A DNA stretch of 64,000 bases from Bradyrhizobium sp. WSM3983 (GCF_000473045.1 NZ_AXAY01000034.1:1-64000); one strand, 5' to 3'. Positions 1 to 8,916 are shown, numbered from the stretch's first letter. The notes: generated by a model not told the origin, from the sequence alone. Translations and numbers: made by a program.

Positions 1-57
1 CGCATTGCCTCATTCAAAATGTTACTGGAAAACTTCTCGCCCATGATTGGGTCGGTG

Positions 58-77
58 CCACCGAATTGGTTCGGTGG
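58..77 (+). promoter_or_regulatory. Hairpin just upstream of the transposase start
   Basis: CCACCGAA (58-65) and TTCGGTGG (70-77) form a perfect 8-bp inverted repeat with a 4-nt loop, ending 5 nt before the ATG at 83. It occupies the place of the ribosome-binding site and could limit transposase translation. The effect is inferred. Confidence 0.4.
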
Positions 78-82
78 CCACT

Positions 83-1756
83 ATGGCGGGAAAGATCAGC
101 ATGGGCGCGCGGCGCGAAGTGGTGTCAGCGGTGACGGAGCAATACCAGTCGGCCAAGCGGGCGGAAAAGGGACGGATCCTCGACGCGCTGTGCGCGACGA
201 CGGGCTGGCATCGTAAGCATGCGGTGCGCATACTCCGGCGGCGCACGACGGTTGGGCCCAGCGAGGCCGAGAAACCGCAAGAGCGTAAACGTAGATATGG
301 TACGACGATCAAGGACGCGATGACGGCGCTGTGGGAGGCGTCGGATCGGGTGTGCGGCAAGCGGCTCAAGGTGATGGTCCCGACCTTGCTGCCGGCGCTC
401 GAGCAACATGGCCGATTGCGGCTTGGCCAGGCGGACCGTGATCGTGTTCTGGCCATCAGCGCCGCCACCATTGATCGCCTGCTCGTCGATGTGAAGATTG
501 CGGCGAGCGGCGGCAGGCGGCGCCGTGCCGGATTCTATTCGGCAATCCGGCGCGAGGTCCCGATCCGCACGTTCAATGACTGGAACAGCCCGGTGCCCGG
601 CTTCTGCGAGGTCGACATGGTCGCCCATGGCGGCACGTCGGTGGCCGGCTCGTTCATCCAGACCCTGACGATGGTCGATATCGCCACTGGCTGGACGGAG
701 TGCCTGCCGTTGCTGACGCGGGAGGGTTCGCTGGTCGTCGAGGCGATCAACCGCGCACAGAGCCTGTTCCCCTGGTTGTTGCGCGGCGTTGACTTCGACA
801 ACGACAGCGCCTTCATGAACGATGTCGTCGTGCCATGGTGTCGCGAACAGAAGCTCGAAGTGACGCGCTCGCGCGCGTACAAGAAGAACGATCAAGCATT
901 CGTCGAGCAGAAGAATGGTGCCGTCGTCCGCCGCCTCATGGGCTATGGCCGCTTCGATGGCGTCGAGACGGCGCGCGTGATGGGCCGCCTCTATGCGGCC
1001 GCGCGGCTCTACGTCAACTTTTTCCAGCCGTCGTTCAAGCTGAAGGAGAAGCGTCGCGAAGGGGCTAAAGTGATCAAGCGCTATCATCCCCCATCGACGC
1101 CCTACGAGCGTGCATTAGCGCATCCCAAGGTGACCGCCGCCGTGAAGAAACGGCTGCGCGATCAGTATCGCTCGCTCGATCCGGTCGCGCTGTTGGCCGA
1201 GATTCGCGCAACCCAGGACGAACTCGGCAATCGCGTCGATCGTCGTGCCGGACAGGCGCGTGGCCTGCAATCCGTTCACACGAGCAACGCGCCGGTGACC
1301 GCGGCGACGTTCGCGAAGACGCTCGGCAAGAGGGTGACCGCCGGCGAGCCGCGTGCCACGCACCGGCGGACTCGTCGGCCCTATAAAACCAGGGTTCGCA
1401 TGCCGTCCAAGCTCGACCCGCATATTGCTGCTGTCGAGGGCTGGCTCGCGGAGCAGCCGCAACTGACGGCGCTCGCAATCGTCGGTCGGCTGAGCGAGAC
1501 TCACCCCGAGGAGTTCGGGGCGAGACAGCATTCGATCGTGCAGCGCCTGCTAAGGGCGCTTAGACAAAAGACGGCCGAGCAGTTGGTCGCGGAGCGGCCG
1601 CTTGCGGATGCCCCGACCGCCGCTCCATCGCCCGGGGTTGTGGACGGCTCGGGCTATGTAGGGCCCGACCCGCCCACAGCCCCTCTCGTCGAGCAAGCCG
1701 GGAAAGCTACCTGGCGCGGCCGATCAGTCGACCTCGCATCCGTGCCATCAGGGTAA
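83..1756 (+). CDS. DDE-type (rve integrase core) transposase
   Basis: A 557-residue transposase that would catalyse cut/strand transfer of its own insertion element. The N-terminal part carries a basic helix-turn-helix region (GWHRKHAVRILRRR). The middle holds the integrase core with candidate acidic residues in EVDMVAH, DFDNDSAF and FVEQKNG. A C-terminal extension of about 150 residues looks like a second helical DNA-binding region. The ATG at 83 gives the start MAGKIS; a TTG at 47 is an in-frame alternative. The stop codon lies at the apparent right end of the element. The insertion truncates the regulator gene to its right. The IS family was not assigned. Confidence 0.85.
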   Translation: MAGKISMGARREVVSAVTEQYQSAKRAEKGRILDALCATTGWHRKHAVRILRRRTTVGPSEAEKPQERKRRYGTTIKDAMTALWEASDRVCGKRLKVMVPTLLPALEQHGRLRLGQADRDRVLAISAATIDRLLVDVKIAASGGRRRRAGFYSAIRREVPIRTFNDWNSPVPGFCEVDMVAHGGTSVAGSFIQTLTMVDIATGWTECLPLLTREGSLVVEAINRAQSLFPWLLRGVDFDNDSAFMNDVVVPWCREQKLEVTRSRAYKKNDQAFVEQKNGAVVRRLMGYGRFDGVETARVMGRLYAAARLYVNFFQPSFKLKEKRREGAKVIKRYHPPSTPYERALAHPKVTAAVKKRLRDQYRSLDPVALLAEIRATQDELGNRVDRRAGQARGLQSVHTSNAPVTAATFAKTLGKRVTAGEPRATHRRTRRPYKTRVRMPSKLDPHIAAVEGWLAEQPQLTALAIVGRLSETHPEEFGARQHSIVQRLLRALRQKTAEQLVAERPLADAPTAAPSPGVVDGSGYVGPDPPTAPLVEQAGKATWRGRSVDLASVPSG

Positions 1757-1758
1757 CA

Positions 1759-2738
1759 GTTGCTGATGCGGCAATACGGACATCGATATTCGGCGCCGAG
1801 CCGACGCGGTCGGACAGCCCGATCCCGCGCCGATCGAAAACGATCAGGCGCCCGAGCTTCATCAATGACGCCAGAAACGTCCGGCTCGCGGGATGCTCCC
1901 AGGCGCGCTCCACATGCGAGACGAAGCCGGGCATGACCAGGATATCGAGCGGCCCGTTGCCATAGACCTGATACGCCAGATGGACGCCCGCGCCCTTGAC
2001 GTAGCGCGTCGTCGGAAGCGCATGCGGCGCGGCGGCGGGACTCATCAGCGCTTCGGTCTCGGCTTCCGGCGCAACACCAAGCTCGTCGCGCAGCCGCTGC
2101 GCCAGCGCCGCGTGATGCCTCTCCGCCGCGCTGCGGTCGCCGGCGAGCAGCAGGCTCCGGATCAGATGCCGGCCATAGACTTCGCTGAACGGATCGAGCT
2201 CGACCAGGCGGCCCGCATGCCCGGTCGCTGCAAAATGTTCGCCGGCGGCATTCTTGTCCTGCACCAGCCGCTCCAGTGCGTGTACGAGCCGCCCCCGCAG
2301 TGCCTCGCGGCGAAAGAACGCCCAATCGTCGAATTCGGGAGAATCCTCCGGTGAGAAACCCGCCAGGAAGTCGCCTCGATAAATCTGGCAGGCCTGTTCA
2401 AACGCGCCGCGGTCGCAGGCGCTTTCGAACAGATGTGCGTCGATCGTCAGCTCGACCGTCGGAGACCATCGCACGCTGGTGCGGTCAGTCTCGAAGACCG
2501 GCTCGCCAAGCGCGAGTTCGATGCGATGAAGCAGGCGCCGCAATCGCGCCAGCCCGGTCTCGCGGTCGGCCTCGGGCCACAACTGCGTGGCGATCACGTC
2601 CCGCGCAACGGCGCCCTTGGCCTCGGCGAGATAAACCAGCAGCGCAAGCCCCTTGCGCAGGGCAAGCTTGATCGGGCGGCCGTCGGCTTGGACCTCCGGG
2701 AACCCGAACGTCCCGAGCGAGAAAGCCGTCATGGACAT
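1759..2738 (-). pseudogene. Truncated SARP/BTAD regulator-alpha/beta hydrolase
   Basis: The 5' part of a regulator-enzyme fusion. Residues 1-100 resemble a winged-helix domain (FGFPEVQADGRPIKL, then LWPEADRETGLARLRRLLHRIE). Residues 100-225 are a BTAD-like domain (YRGDFLAGF, ELDPFSEVYGRHLIRSL). From about residue 245 an alpha/beta-hydrolase-like segment begins (VHLAYQVYGNGPLDILVMPGF, FDRRGIGLSDRVG). The coding sequence then runs into the insertion element, so the rest of the hydrolase and anything C-terminal to it are missing. It is divergent from the methyltransferase operon and may once have controlled it. The reading frame continues into the element to 1707, but those residues are element-derived. 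Confidence 0.75.
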
Positions 2739-2879
2739 CCTTCCTTCCCGCGCAGCAATCCCGGGGACGCACAGGGGACGGTCGCGCGGTAGCCATCGGG
2801 CCAGATCGAGCCTCTTCGCCGGCGAGCGATTCAGGCTCCTGCATGCGGCACCGCTCCAACAGGCACAATAGGAAAAACC

Positions 2880-3674
2880 ATGGTCTCGCGCGTCCTGATC
2901 CTGCTCTACGCCCTCGTGAGCTACGCCCTGTTCACGGTCTCATTTCTCTATGCACTTGGTTTTGTCGGCAATTATGTCGTGCCCAGCTCAATCGACAAGT
3001 CAATCGACAAGTTGATCGACGTCGGCAGCCCCGCGCATTTGAGCGAGGCCATCGTCGTCAATTTGCTGCTGATGAGCCTGTTTGCCATCCAGCACAGCGT
3101 GATGGCGCGACCGGCGTTCAAACAATGGTCGGCCAAATTCCTTCCCGCCGCCTGCCAGCGCAGCACTTACGTGCTGCTCTCCAGCCTGATCCTCCTCCTG
3201 CTGTTCTGGCAGTGGCGTCCGATCCCGACGCCGATCTGGCAGACGAGCGGACTTGCGGCCTGGCTGCTGACCGGCGTGCACTGGCTCGGCTGGCTGATCG
3301 CGTTCGCCTCGACCCACATGATCGATCATTTCGATCTGTTCGGCTTGCGTCAGGCTTTCCTCGCGTGGCGCGGGGCCGAGATGCCCAGCCAATCTTTCCG
3401 GACACCACTGCTATACAAGATCGTGCGGCATCCGCTCATGCTTGGCTTCCTGCTCGCGTTCTGGGCGACGCCCGAGATGACCGCCGGCCATTTGCTGTTC
3501 GCGCTCGCAAACACCGCCTACATCCTGATCGCGTTGCGGTTCGAGGAGCGGGATCTGATCGCCGAGTTCGGCGCGACCTATCAGCAATATCGCCAGCGCG
3601 TTCCCATGCTGGTGCCGCGTCTGTTCATGCGCCGCCAGACCGGAGATCGCCGGCCTGTTGGAGAATCACAATGA
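2880..3674 (+). CDS. MddA/NnrU-like membrane S-methyltransferase
   Basis: A 264-residue integral membrane protein with about five hydrophobic segments. The first follows the start (ILLYALVSYALFTVSFLYALGF). The stretch LLMSLFAIQHSVMARPAFKQW and the C-terminal YKIVRHPLMLGFLLAFW plus RFEERDLIAEFG...YQQYRQRVP are the signatures of the isoprenylcysteine methyltransferase/NnrU superfamily. The layout resembles methanethiol S-methyltransferase MddA, which makes dimethylsulfide, but substrate cannot be fixed from sequence. An AGGAAAAACC leader precedes the ATG. The stop overlaps the next start by 4 nt (ATGA), so the two genes are probably translationally coupled. Confidence 0.7.
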   Translation: MVSRVLILLYALVSYALFTVSFLYALGFVGNYVVPSSIDKSIDKLIDVGSPAHLSEAIVVNLLLMSLFAIQHSVMARPAFKQWSAKFLPAACQRSTYVLLSSLILLLLFWQWRPIPTPIWQTSGLAAWLLTGVHWLGWLIAFASTHMIDHFDLFGLRQAFLAWRGAEMPSQSFRTPLLYKIVRHPLMLGFLLAFWATPEMTAGHLLFALANTAYILIALRFEERDLIAEFGATYQQYRQRVPMLVPRLFMRRQTGDRRPVGESQ

Positions 3675-4648
3675 AGGCGATGCTATGTAGCTCCTTTACC
3701 GGACCCCAAGATTTGCACATCCGTGAGATCGCCGACCCGAAGCCGGCCGATGACGAGATTCTCATCGACGTCCATGCGGCGTCGGTGAGCTTCATGGACC
3801 AGTTGCTGGTCTCGGGCCTCTACCAGATGCGGCCACCTCTGCCCTTCGTGCCCGGCACGGAAGCCTCCGGTGTTGTCGTCGCAATTGGCGACAAGGTCAC
3901 AAAATTCGCTCCCGGCGATCGGGTGGCGTGCAGCACCTGGATCGGCGGCTACGCCGAACGAATGATTGCCAAGCAATCAAAGAGCGTGCGCCTGCCTGAT
4001 GGCGTCGCGTTCGAAGCGGCAGCGACGGTGCTGCACAATTACGGCACGGCCTATTATGCGCTGGTCGAGCGAGCACGGGCGCAACCTGGCGAAACCGTGT
4101 TGATCACGGGCGCGGCCGGCGGGGTCGGGCTCGCCGCCGTCGACCTCAGCCGCCACCTGGGCTTGCGCCTGATCGCCGGTGTCGGCTCCGACGACAAGGC
4201 CGCGCTGGTGTGCAGCTATGGCGCCAGCGATGTCATCAATTATCGCAGCGAAGACATCCGCGACCGGATCAAGTCGATCACGTCAGGACATGGCATCGAT
4301 ATCGGCTTCGACACTATCGGCGGCGCGATCCTCGAGCAGATGGCCCGGCTCATGAGCTGGGGCGGCCGGCTGATGCCGATCGGCTTCGCCAGCGGCGCTA
4401 TTCCGTCGATCCCGATGAACCTGCCGCTTCTCAAGAACTATGCCATCATCGGCGTCTTCGCCGGCGCCTGGGCCGAGAGATTTTCCACGGAGGCCGCGCG
4501 CATGAACGACACGCTGATGCAATTGCTGGCCGACGGAAACATCCGCCCGCACATCGATCGCATCCTCCCTTTGGAGGAGGCCGCTGACGCCATGCGCGCA
4601 GTCGCCAACCGCACGGTTCAGGGAAGAATTGTCCTCAAGATCCGGTAG
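3671..4648 (+). CDS. NADPH:quinone oxidoreductase, zinc-independent MDR family
   Basis: A 325-residue medium-chain dehydrogenase/reductase. The N-terminal GroES-like half contains FVPGTEASGVVVAIGDKVTKFAPGDRV. The Rossmann half carries the nucleotide-binding motif GAAGGVGLAAVDL at about residue 150 and the fingerprint DIGFDTIGG. The Cys/His ligands of the catalytic zinc are absent, which fits the quinone-oxidoreductase branch. It probably reduces quinones or enones with NADPH in the cytoplasm. The ATG overlaps the stop of the upstream methyltransferase, so it is the second gene of that operon. Confidence 0.85.
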   Translation: MKAMLCSSFTGPQDLHIREIADPKPADDEILIDVHAASVSFMDQLLVSGLYQMRPPLPFVPGTEASGVVVAIGDKVTKFAPGDRVACSTWIGGYAERMIAKQSKSVRLPDGVAFEAAATVLHNYGTAYYALVERARAQPGETVLITGAAGGVGLAAVDLSRHLGLRLIAGVGSDDKAALVCSYGASDVINYRSEDIRDRIKSITSGHGIDIGFDTIGGAILEQMARLMSWGGRLMPIGFASGAIPSIPMNLPLLKNYAIIGVFAGAWAERFSTEAARMNDTLMQLLADGNIRPHIDRILPLEEAADAMRAVANRTVQGRIVLKIR

Positions 4649-4683
4649 AGTGCGCGTGGCCTGGCAAGACAGGAAGGCAAGTT

Positions 4684-5436
4684 TTGACCGAGATCATCAT
4701 CGACAAGCGCTATTGCGGTCCGCCGAACTCCGGCAATGGCGGTTATGTCTGCGGCCGGCTCGCCCAGCACATTCCCGGCGGCGCCGAGGTGACGCTGCGC
4801 GCGCCCCCTCCGCTGGACACGCCGCTCGCACCGATCGCGACGGGTGACGGCACATGGGAGCTCCGCGACGGCGCCAAGGTCGTCGCGACTGGACGCGCGA
4901 CCAGCGTCGAGCTTGCGCGGCTAGAAACCGCCAGCTTCGCGGAAGCATCCGCCGCCGAATTGCTGACACCGGTGAAGCCGCACGAACATCCCCTGCCGAC
5001 GTGTTTCGTCTGCGGTCCCGCAAGGGCGAAAGGAGACGGCCTGCGCATTTTTGCCAGTCCCCTCGGGCGTCATGCACAACGCCCCGTTCTCGCGGCGAGC
5101 TGGACGCCGGATCCGAATCTCGCCGCCGAAGACGGCCTGATCGCCCCCGAATTTCTCTGGTCGGCACTCGATTGTCCCACCGGCTTTGCCTGCAATTGCG
5201 ATCCGCAGAGCAGCACCGTCGACAAGACGCCGCTCCTGCTCGGCCGGATGTCAGCGCGGATCGAGTCCCGCCCGCGCCCCGGCGACCGCTGCATCATCAC
5301 GGCCTGGCCCACCGGCCGCGACGGCCGCAAGCGCACGGCCGAAGCTGCGCTGCATGACGAAGCCGGGAAGTTGCTGGCGGTGGCGAAGACGACATGGATT
5401 GCAGTCGAGCGCGAGGTGCAGCTCGGACGCGGGTGA
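4684..5436 (+). CDS. Conserved protein, possible hotdog-fold
   Basis: A 250-residue protein with a TTG start preceded by AGGAAGGCAAG. The first residues (KRYCGPPNSGNGGYVCGRLAQHI) and the spacing of two similar halves suggest a double hotdog (thioesterase-like) architecture. A central PTCFVCGPAR motif with two cysteines and the EFLWSALDCPTGFA segment are notable. No catalytic residue can be assigned. It lies 35 nt after the oxidoreductase gene and probably belongs to the same transcript. It ends just before a palindromic repeat. The fold assignment is tentative. Confidence 0.6.
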   Translation: MTEIIIDKRYCGPPNSGNGGYVCGRLAQHIPGGAEVTLRAPPPLDTPLAPIATGDGTWELRDGAKVVATGRATSVELARLETASFAEASAAELLTPVKPHEHPLPTCFVCGPARAKGDGLRIFASPLGRHAQRPVLAASWTPDPNLAAEDGLIAPEFLWSALDCPTGFACNCDPQSSTVDKTPLLLGRMSARIESRPRPGDRCIITAWPTGRDGRKRTAEAALHDEAGKLLAVAKTTWIAVEREVQLGRG

Positions 5437-5440
5437 CGGT

Positions 5441-5533
5441 CTCGTAGGGTGGGCAAAGCGAAGCGTGCCCACCACCGCGTTCGAAGACAAAGATGGTGGG
5501 CACGGCGCTACGCGCCTTTGCCCACCCTACGAG
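5441..5533. repeat. Palindromic repeat, GTAGGGTGGGCA family, copy 1
   Basis: CTCGTAGGGTGGGCAAAGCG at 5441 is mirrored by CGCCTTTGCCCACCCTACGAG ending at 5533, with an inner inverted pair GCGTGCCCACCA/TGGTGGGCAC. A second, slightly diverged copy lies at 17884-17977. It sits between convergent genes and could fold into a long hairpin. Confidence 0.85.
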
Positions 5534-5550
5534 ACTTCGCGTGACGCAGC

Positions 5551-6750
5551 CTACGCGCTTTGCTCGATCATCTCCTGCAGCCGTACCAACTCGGCCTCGA
5601 TATCCCGCTCCACATCGGCGGCCCGGATCTCCATCACCCGATAATCTCGCGCCTCCAGCCACGCCCGTCGCGAGGCGCGGTCAGCGGCAATCGTCTCGCC
5701 CTCGCCCGGGTTGACCAGCTCGATCGCGATCCGGTGCGAGAATGAGACGAAGTCCGGGATGTGACGGCCCACCGGAGTCTGGCGCTTGAATTGTCCAGCG
5801 AAGCGGCGATCACGTGTCAGCGCCTGCCAGAGCAGGCGCTCGGCATCGGTCGGGTTGCGGCGGAGCAGGCGCGCGAGGCCGCGCACGGTGGAGCCGCTGT
5901 CGGGCATGCCGCCGCCCTGCCCGTGCTCGGCCAAGAGCGCACGCAGCCGCGTGGCCTGCTCGCCGTCGAGCACGCCGCCCTTGGCCGGGCCCTTGCGTCC
6001 CTCGGCGATCGCCATCACCACCCCATGGAGGGTATGCATGTCCTGCTTGGTTGGCTCCATCCGGCTGAAGATGTTGCGCAGGTTCACCAGCATGGTGTCG
6101 CGCTTCTCGGCCGGGCGCAAAAACTCGACCCGATCGAGTTCGCGGATAAGGTTGTCGAAGAAGGCCCCCATCTGGTGCTGCGAGGCGCGCTCGGAGCGCT
6201 CCGGCATGGCGTGCGGCAGCTCGCCCGAGGTCGCCCGCTTGAACCATTCGTAGCCAACCAGCAGCACGGCCTGGGCGAGATTGAGCGAGGCAAAGCCTGG
6301 ATTGACCGGGAAGGTGATGATGCGGTTGGAGAGCCCGACCTCCTCGTTGGTCAGCCCCCAGCGCTCCCGGCCGAACAGGATGCCGGCCTTGCCGCCGGTC
6401 GCGACGTGCCCGGCGATCTCGGCCGCGGCAGCCTCCGGCCCGACCACCGGTTTGGCCTGGTCGTGGGGGCGCGCGGTGGTGGCGAACAGCAGGTCGAGGT
6501 CGGCAACCGCCTCACCGACCGTGTCGAACAGTTCGACCTTTTCCAGAATGTGGTCGGCGCCGGCGGCGGCCCGCTGTGCCGCGATGTTGGGCCAGCCGTC
6601 GCGGGGGTTGACGATGCGCAAGCGGCTCAGGGCAAAATTACCCATGGCGCGTGCGGCCATGCCGATGTTTTCCCCGAGCTGCGGCTCGACCAGGATCACG
6701 ATGGGACCGTCGAGGGCGAGGCCCGCCTTGGTCTTGTCAGTCCCCGACAT
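5551..6750 (-). CDS. trmJ: TrmJ-type tRNA 2'-O-methyltransferase with C-terminal DUF559 domain
   Basis: A 399-residue protein. Residues 1-250 are a SPOUT methyltransferase of the TrmJ family, expected to 2'-O-methylate position 32 of tRNA. Visible motifs are PQLGENIGMAARAMGNF, GILFGRERWGLTNEE and the knot motif NPGFASLNLAQAV. From about residue 295 a second domain of the DUF559/Vsr-like nuclease fold follows (LARLLRRNPTDAERLLWQAL, FKRQTPVGRHIPDFVSF, RRAWLEARDYRVMEI). In DUF559 proteins the core usually reads ELDGxxH; here it reads ELVNPGEGE, so nuclease activity is doubtful. The single reading frame is uninterrupted. The start ATG faces the icd promoter region. Confidence 0.85.
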   Translation of the reverse strand: MSGTDKTKAGLALDGPIVILVEPQLGENIGMAARAMGNFALSRLRIVNPRDGWPNIAAQRAAAGADHILEKVELFDTVGEAVADLDLLFATTARPHDQAKPVVGPEAAAAEIAGHVATGGKAGILFGRERWGLTNEEVGLSNRIITFPVNPGFASLNLAQAVLLVGYEWFKRATSGELPHAMPERSERASQHQMGAFFDNLIRELDRVEFLRPAEKRDTMLVNLRNIFSRMEPTKQDMHTLHGVVMAIAEGRKGPAKGGVLDGEQATRLRALLAEHGQGGGMPDSGSTVRGLARLLRRNPTDAERLLWQALTRDRRFAGQFKRQTPVGRHIPDFVSFSHRIAIELVNPGEGETIAADRASRRAWLEARDYRVMEIRAADVERDIEAELVRLQEMIEQSA

Positions 6751-7089
6751 ATCGTTTCGCTTTCACACTGTCTCTCAAGGCCTTGCCAGGGCGCTCTTCA
6801 GGAATTGATTCAAAGCCGGTTCAGGGCCGGCTGCCCGCTCGCCTGTCGTTTGCCTGTCCTGACAAAATTCTCAAGGGAAATAACGGGGTTAGATTCGACT
6901 TTTGAATCTCTCCTGAAGCTTCAGGCCCATCCCGCGGCGGGACCGCTTCAGGCCCCCCATCCGTGGAAGCTGGCTGAGCTAAAAGTGCATAATCACTTGG
7001 CTTTCGCCCGCCGCGGTCCGGTGCTAAGAGGCGGCGGATATTCACGTTGGCGCGCCGCAAGCGCCGTTCCCAAGAGGGCTTCCCCGATC
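6751..7089. other. Intergenic region between trmJ and icd
   Basis: Holds the divergent promoters of trmJ and icd. Visible structures are an AGATTC/GAATCT inverted repeat at about 6891-6909 and the palindrome CTGAAGCTTCAG just after it. I see no gene or recognised operator. Confidence 0.4.
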
Positions 7090-8304
7090 ATGGCAAAAAT
7101 CAAGGTATCCAATCCCGTCGTCGAACTCGATGGCGACGAGATGACCCGGATCATCTGGCAGTACATCAAGGACAAGCTGATCAACCCGTTCCTGGATGTC
7201 GAGCTGCAGTATTTCGACCTGGGCATGGAGTACCGCGACCACACCAACGATCAGGTCACCATCGACGCCGCCGAGGCAATCAAGAAGGTCGGCGTCGGCG
7301 TCAAATGCGCCACCATCACCCCGGACGAGGCTCGGGTGAAGGAATTCAACCTCAAGCAGATGTGGAAGTCGCCGAACGGCACCATCCGCAACATCCTCGG
7401 CGGCGTGATCTTCCGCGAGCCGATCATCTGCAAGAACGTGCCGCGCCTGGTGCCCGGCTGGACCAAGCCGATCATCATCGGCCGCCACGCCTATGGCGAC
7501 CAGTACCGCGCCACCGACTTCAAGTTCCCGGGCAAGGGCACGCTCTCGATGAAGTTCGTCGGCGAGGACGGCACCGTCATCGAAAAGGAAGTGTTCAAGG
7601 CCCCCGATGCCGGCGTCGCCATGGGAATGTACAACCTCGACGATTCCATCATCGACTTCGCCCGCGCCTCGCTGAACTACGGCCTGTTGCGCGGCTATCC
7701 GGTCTATCTCTCGACCAAGAACACCATTCTCAAGGTCTATGACGGCCGCTTCAAGGACATCTTCCAGGACATCTACGACCGCGAGTTCAAGAAGGAATTC
7801 GAGGCCAAGGGCCTGACCTACGAGCACCGCCTGATCGACGACATGGTCGCCTCGGCGTTGAAATGGTCCGGCGGCTATGTCTGGGCCTGTAAGAACTACG
7901 ACGGCGACGTGCAGTCCGACACGGTCGCGCAGGGCTACGGCTCGCTCGGCCTGATGACCTCGGTGCTGCTCACCCCCGACGGCAAGACGGTGGAAGCAGA
8001 AGCCGCTCACGGCACGGTGACCCGGCACTACCGCGAGCACCAGAAGGGCAAGGAGACCTCGACCAACTCGATCGCGTCGATCTTCGCCTGGACCCGCGGC
8101 CTGTCGCACCGCGCCAAGCTCGACAACAACGCCGAGCTCGCCAAGTTCGCGAACACGCTGGAGAAGGTCTGCGTCGACACCGTCGAGGAAGGCTACATGA
8201 CCAAGGACCTCGCGCTGCTGGTCGGCGCCGACCAGCGCTGGCTGTCGACCACCGGCTTCCTCGACAAGGTCGCGGACAATCTCACGAAGGCGTTGGCGGC
8301 GTAA
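7090..8304 (+). CDS. icd: NADP-dependent isocitrate dehydrogenase
   Basis: A 404-residue TCA-cycle enzyme that oxidises isocitrate to 2-oxoglutarate with NADP+. The sequence follows the eukaryote-like (type II) isocitrate dehydrogenases: MAKIKVSNPVVELDGDEMTR, WKSPNGTIRNILGG, GRHAYGDQYRATDF, and the NADP-binding EAAHGTVTRHYREH with STNSIASIFAWTRGL. Length is normal for this type. The ATG at 7090 matches the family start; upstream in-frame codons oppose trmJ and are not coding. A rho-independent terminator follows. Confidence 0.97.
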   Translation: MAKIKVSNPVVELDGDEMTRIIWQYIKDKLINPFLDVELQYFDLGMEYRDHTNDQVTIDAAEAIKKVGVGVKCATITPDEARVKEFNLKQMWKSPNGTIRNILGGVIFREPIICKNVPRLVPGWTKPIIIGRHAYGDQYRATDFKFPGKGTLSMKFVGEDGTVIEKEVFKAPDAGVAMGMYNLDDSIIDFARASLNYGLLRGYPVYLSTKNTILKVYDGRFKDIFQDIYDREFKKEFEAKGLTYEHRLIDDMVASALKWSGGYVWACKNYDGDVQSDTVAQGYGSLGLMTSVLLTPDGKTVEAEAAHGTVTRHYREHQKGKETSTNSIASIFAWTRGLSHRAKLDNNAELAKFANTLEKVCVDTVEEGYMTKDLALLVGADQRWLSTTGFLDKVADNLTKALAA

Positions 8305-8346
8305 GCTGGCAACCGCAATTTCGCCCGGCTGGGTCGGACATCATCA

Positions 8347-8381
8347 CGGGCCGCGTCTGAAAGCGCGGCCCGTTCGCTTTT
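8347..8381 (+). terminator. Rho-independent terminator of icd
   Basis: CGGGCCGCG (8347-8355) pairs with CGCGGCCCG (8364-8372), followed by a T-rich tract ending near 8381. Confidence 0.8.
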
Positions 8382-8408
8382 AGTAGAGCCCTTCGCGGAG
8401 ATGCGACC

Positions 8409-8912
8409 ATGTCGACCAGGTTTGCTGCCCCCTGCCTGCTGATGCTCGCCACCATGGCCGGGCCGGCTTCTGCTGCGGAGACGCTGCCCGACGCCGTCGC
8501 CGCGCCCGGCGAGACCGTCGTGCTCAGCGTCCACGCTGAGGGCGCGCAGGTCTATGAGTGCAAGGCCGGCACCGACGGCAAGCTCGCCTGGGCGTTTCGC
8601 GAGCCGATCGCGACGCTGCTCGCCGAGGGCAAGACCATCGGCCGGCACTACGTCGGACCGAACTGGGAGCACGCCGACGGCAGCGCCGTGGTCGGCAAGG
8701 CCATCGGGAGCGCGCCGGGCGCCACGGCCGCCGATATCCCCTGGCTGAAGCTGGAGGTCTCCTCGCGCCGCGGCAGCGGCGTGTTGACGCCGGTCACCAC
8801 CGTCCAGCGCATCAACACCCATGGCGGCAAGCTCGACGGCGCGTGCGACAAGGCCGGCGAATTCAAGAGCGCGCCCTACTCGGCCGAGTATGTTTTCCTG
8901 AAGAAGGGCTGA
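8409..8912 (+). CDS. Secreted DUF3455 protein
   Basis: A 167-residue exported protein. Residues 1-22 form a signal peptide (LLMLATMAGPASA, cleavage before AETLP). The mature part contains YECKAG near the start, IGRHYVGPNWEHADGSAVVGK in the middle and a conserved GVLTPVTTVQRINTHGG segment typical of DUF3455, followed by a C-terminal cysteine and YSAEYVFLKKG. Function is unknown. It converges on the potassium-channel gene with only 4 nt between the stops. Confidence 0.8.
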   Translation: MSTRFAAPCLLMLATMAGPASAAETLPDAVAAPGETVVLSVHAEGAQVYECKAGTDGKLAWAFREPIATLLAEGKTIGRHYVGPNWEHADGSAVVGKAIGSAPGATAADIPWLKLEVSSRRGSGVLTPVTTVQRINTHGGKLDGACDKAGEFKSAPYSAEYVFLKKG

Positions 8913-8916
8913 CCGC

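Larger units (their letters stand above)
20..1758 (+). mobile_element. Insertion element with single transposase gene
   Basis: The hexamer TGTTAC occurs at 20-25 and its reverse complement GTAACA at 1753-1758, bracketing the transposase. Homology of the right-hand gene stops at about this point. The inner sequences of the two ends match poorly and no target-site duplication is visible, so the left boundary is tentative and may lie outside the window. Confidence 0.45.

Noticed and set aside
1..1780. Full terminal inverted repeats and target duplication for the insertion element
   Set aside because: Only the outer TGTTAC matches; inner bases diverge and the flanks do not repeat, so exact ends cannot be claimed.
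2843..3670. Long in-frame extension upstream of the quinone oxidoreductase
   Set aside because: It is out of frame with, and fully covered by, the clearly coding membrane methyltransferase gene; the ATG at 3671 overlaps that gene's stop.
5761..7089. Open frame that would extend isocitrate dehydrogenase by over 400 residues
   Set aside because: It opposes the trmJ gene and has no family similarity; icd homologues start at MAKIKVSNP (7090).
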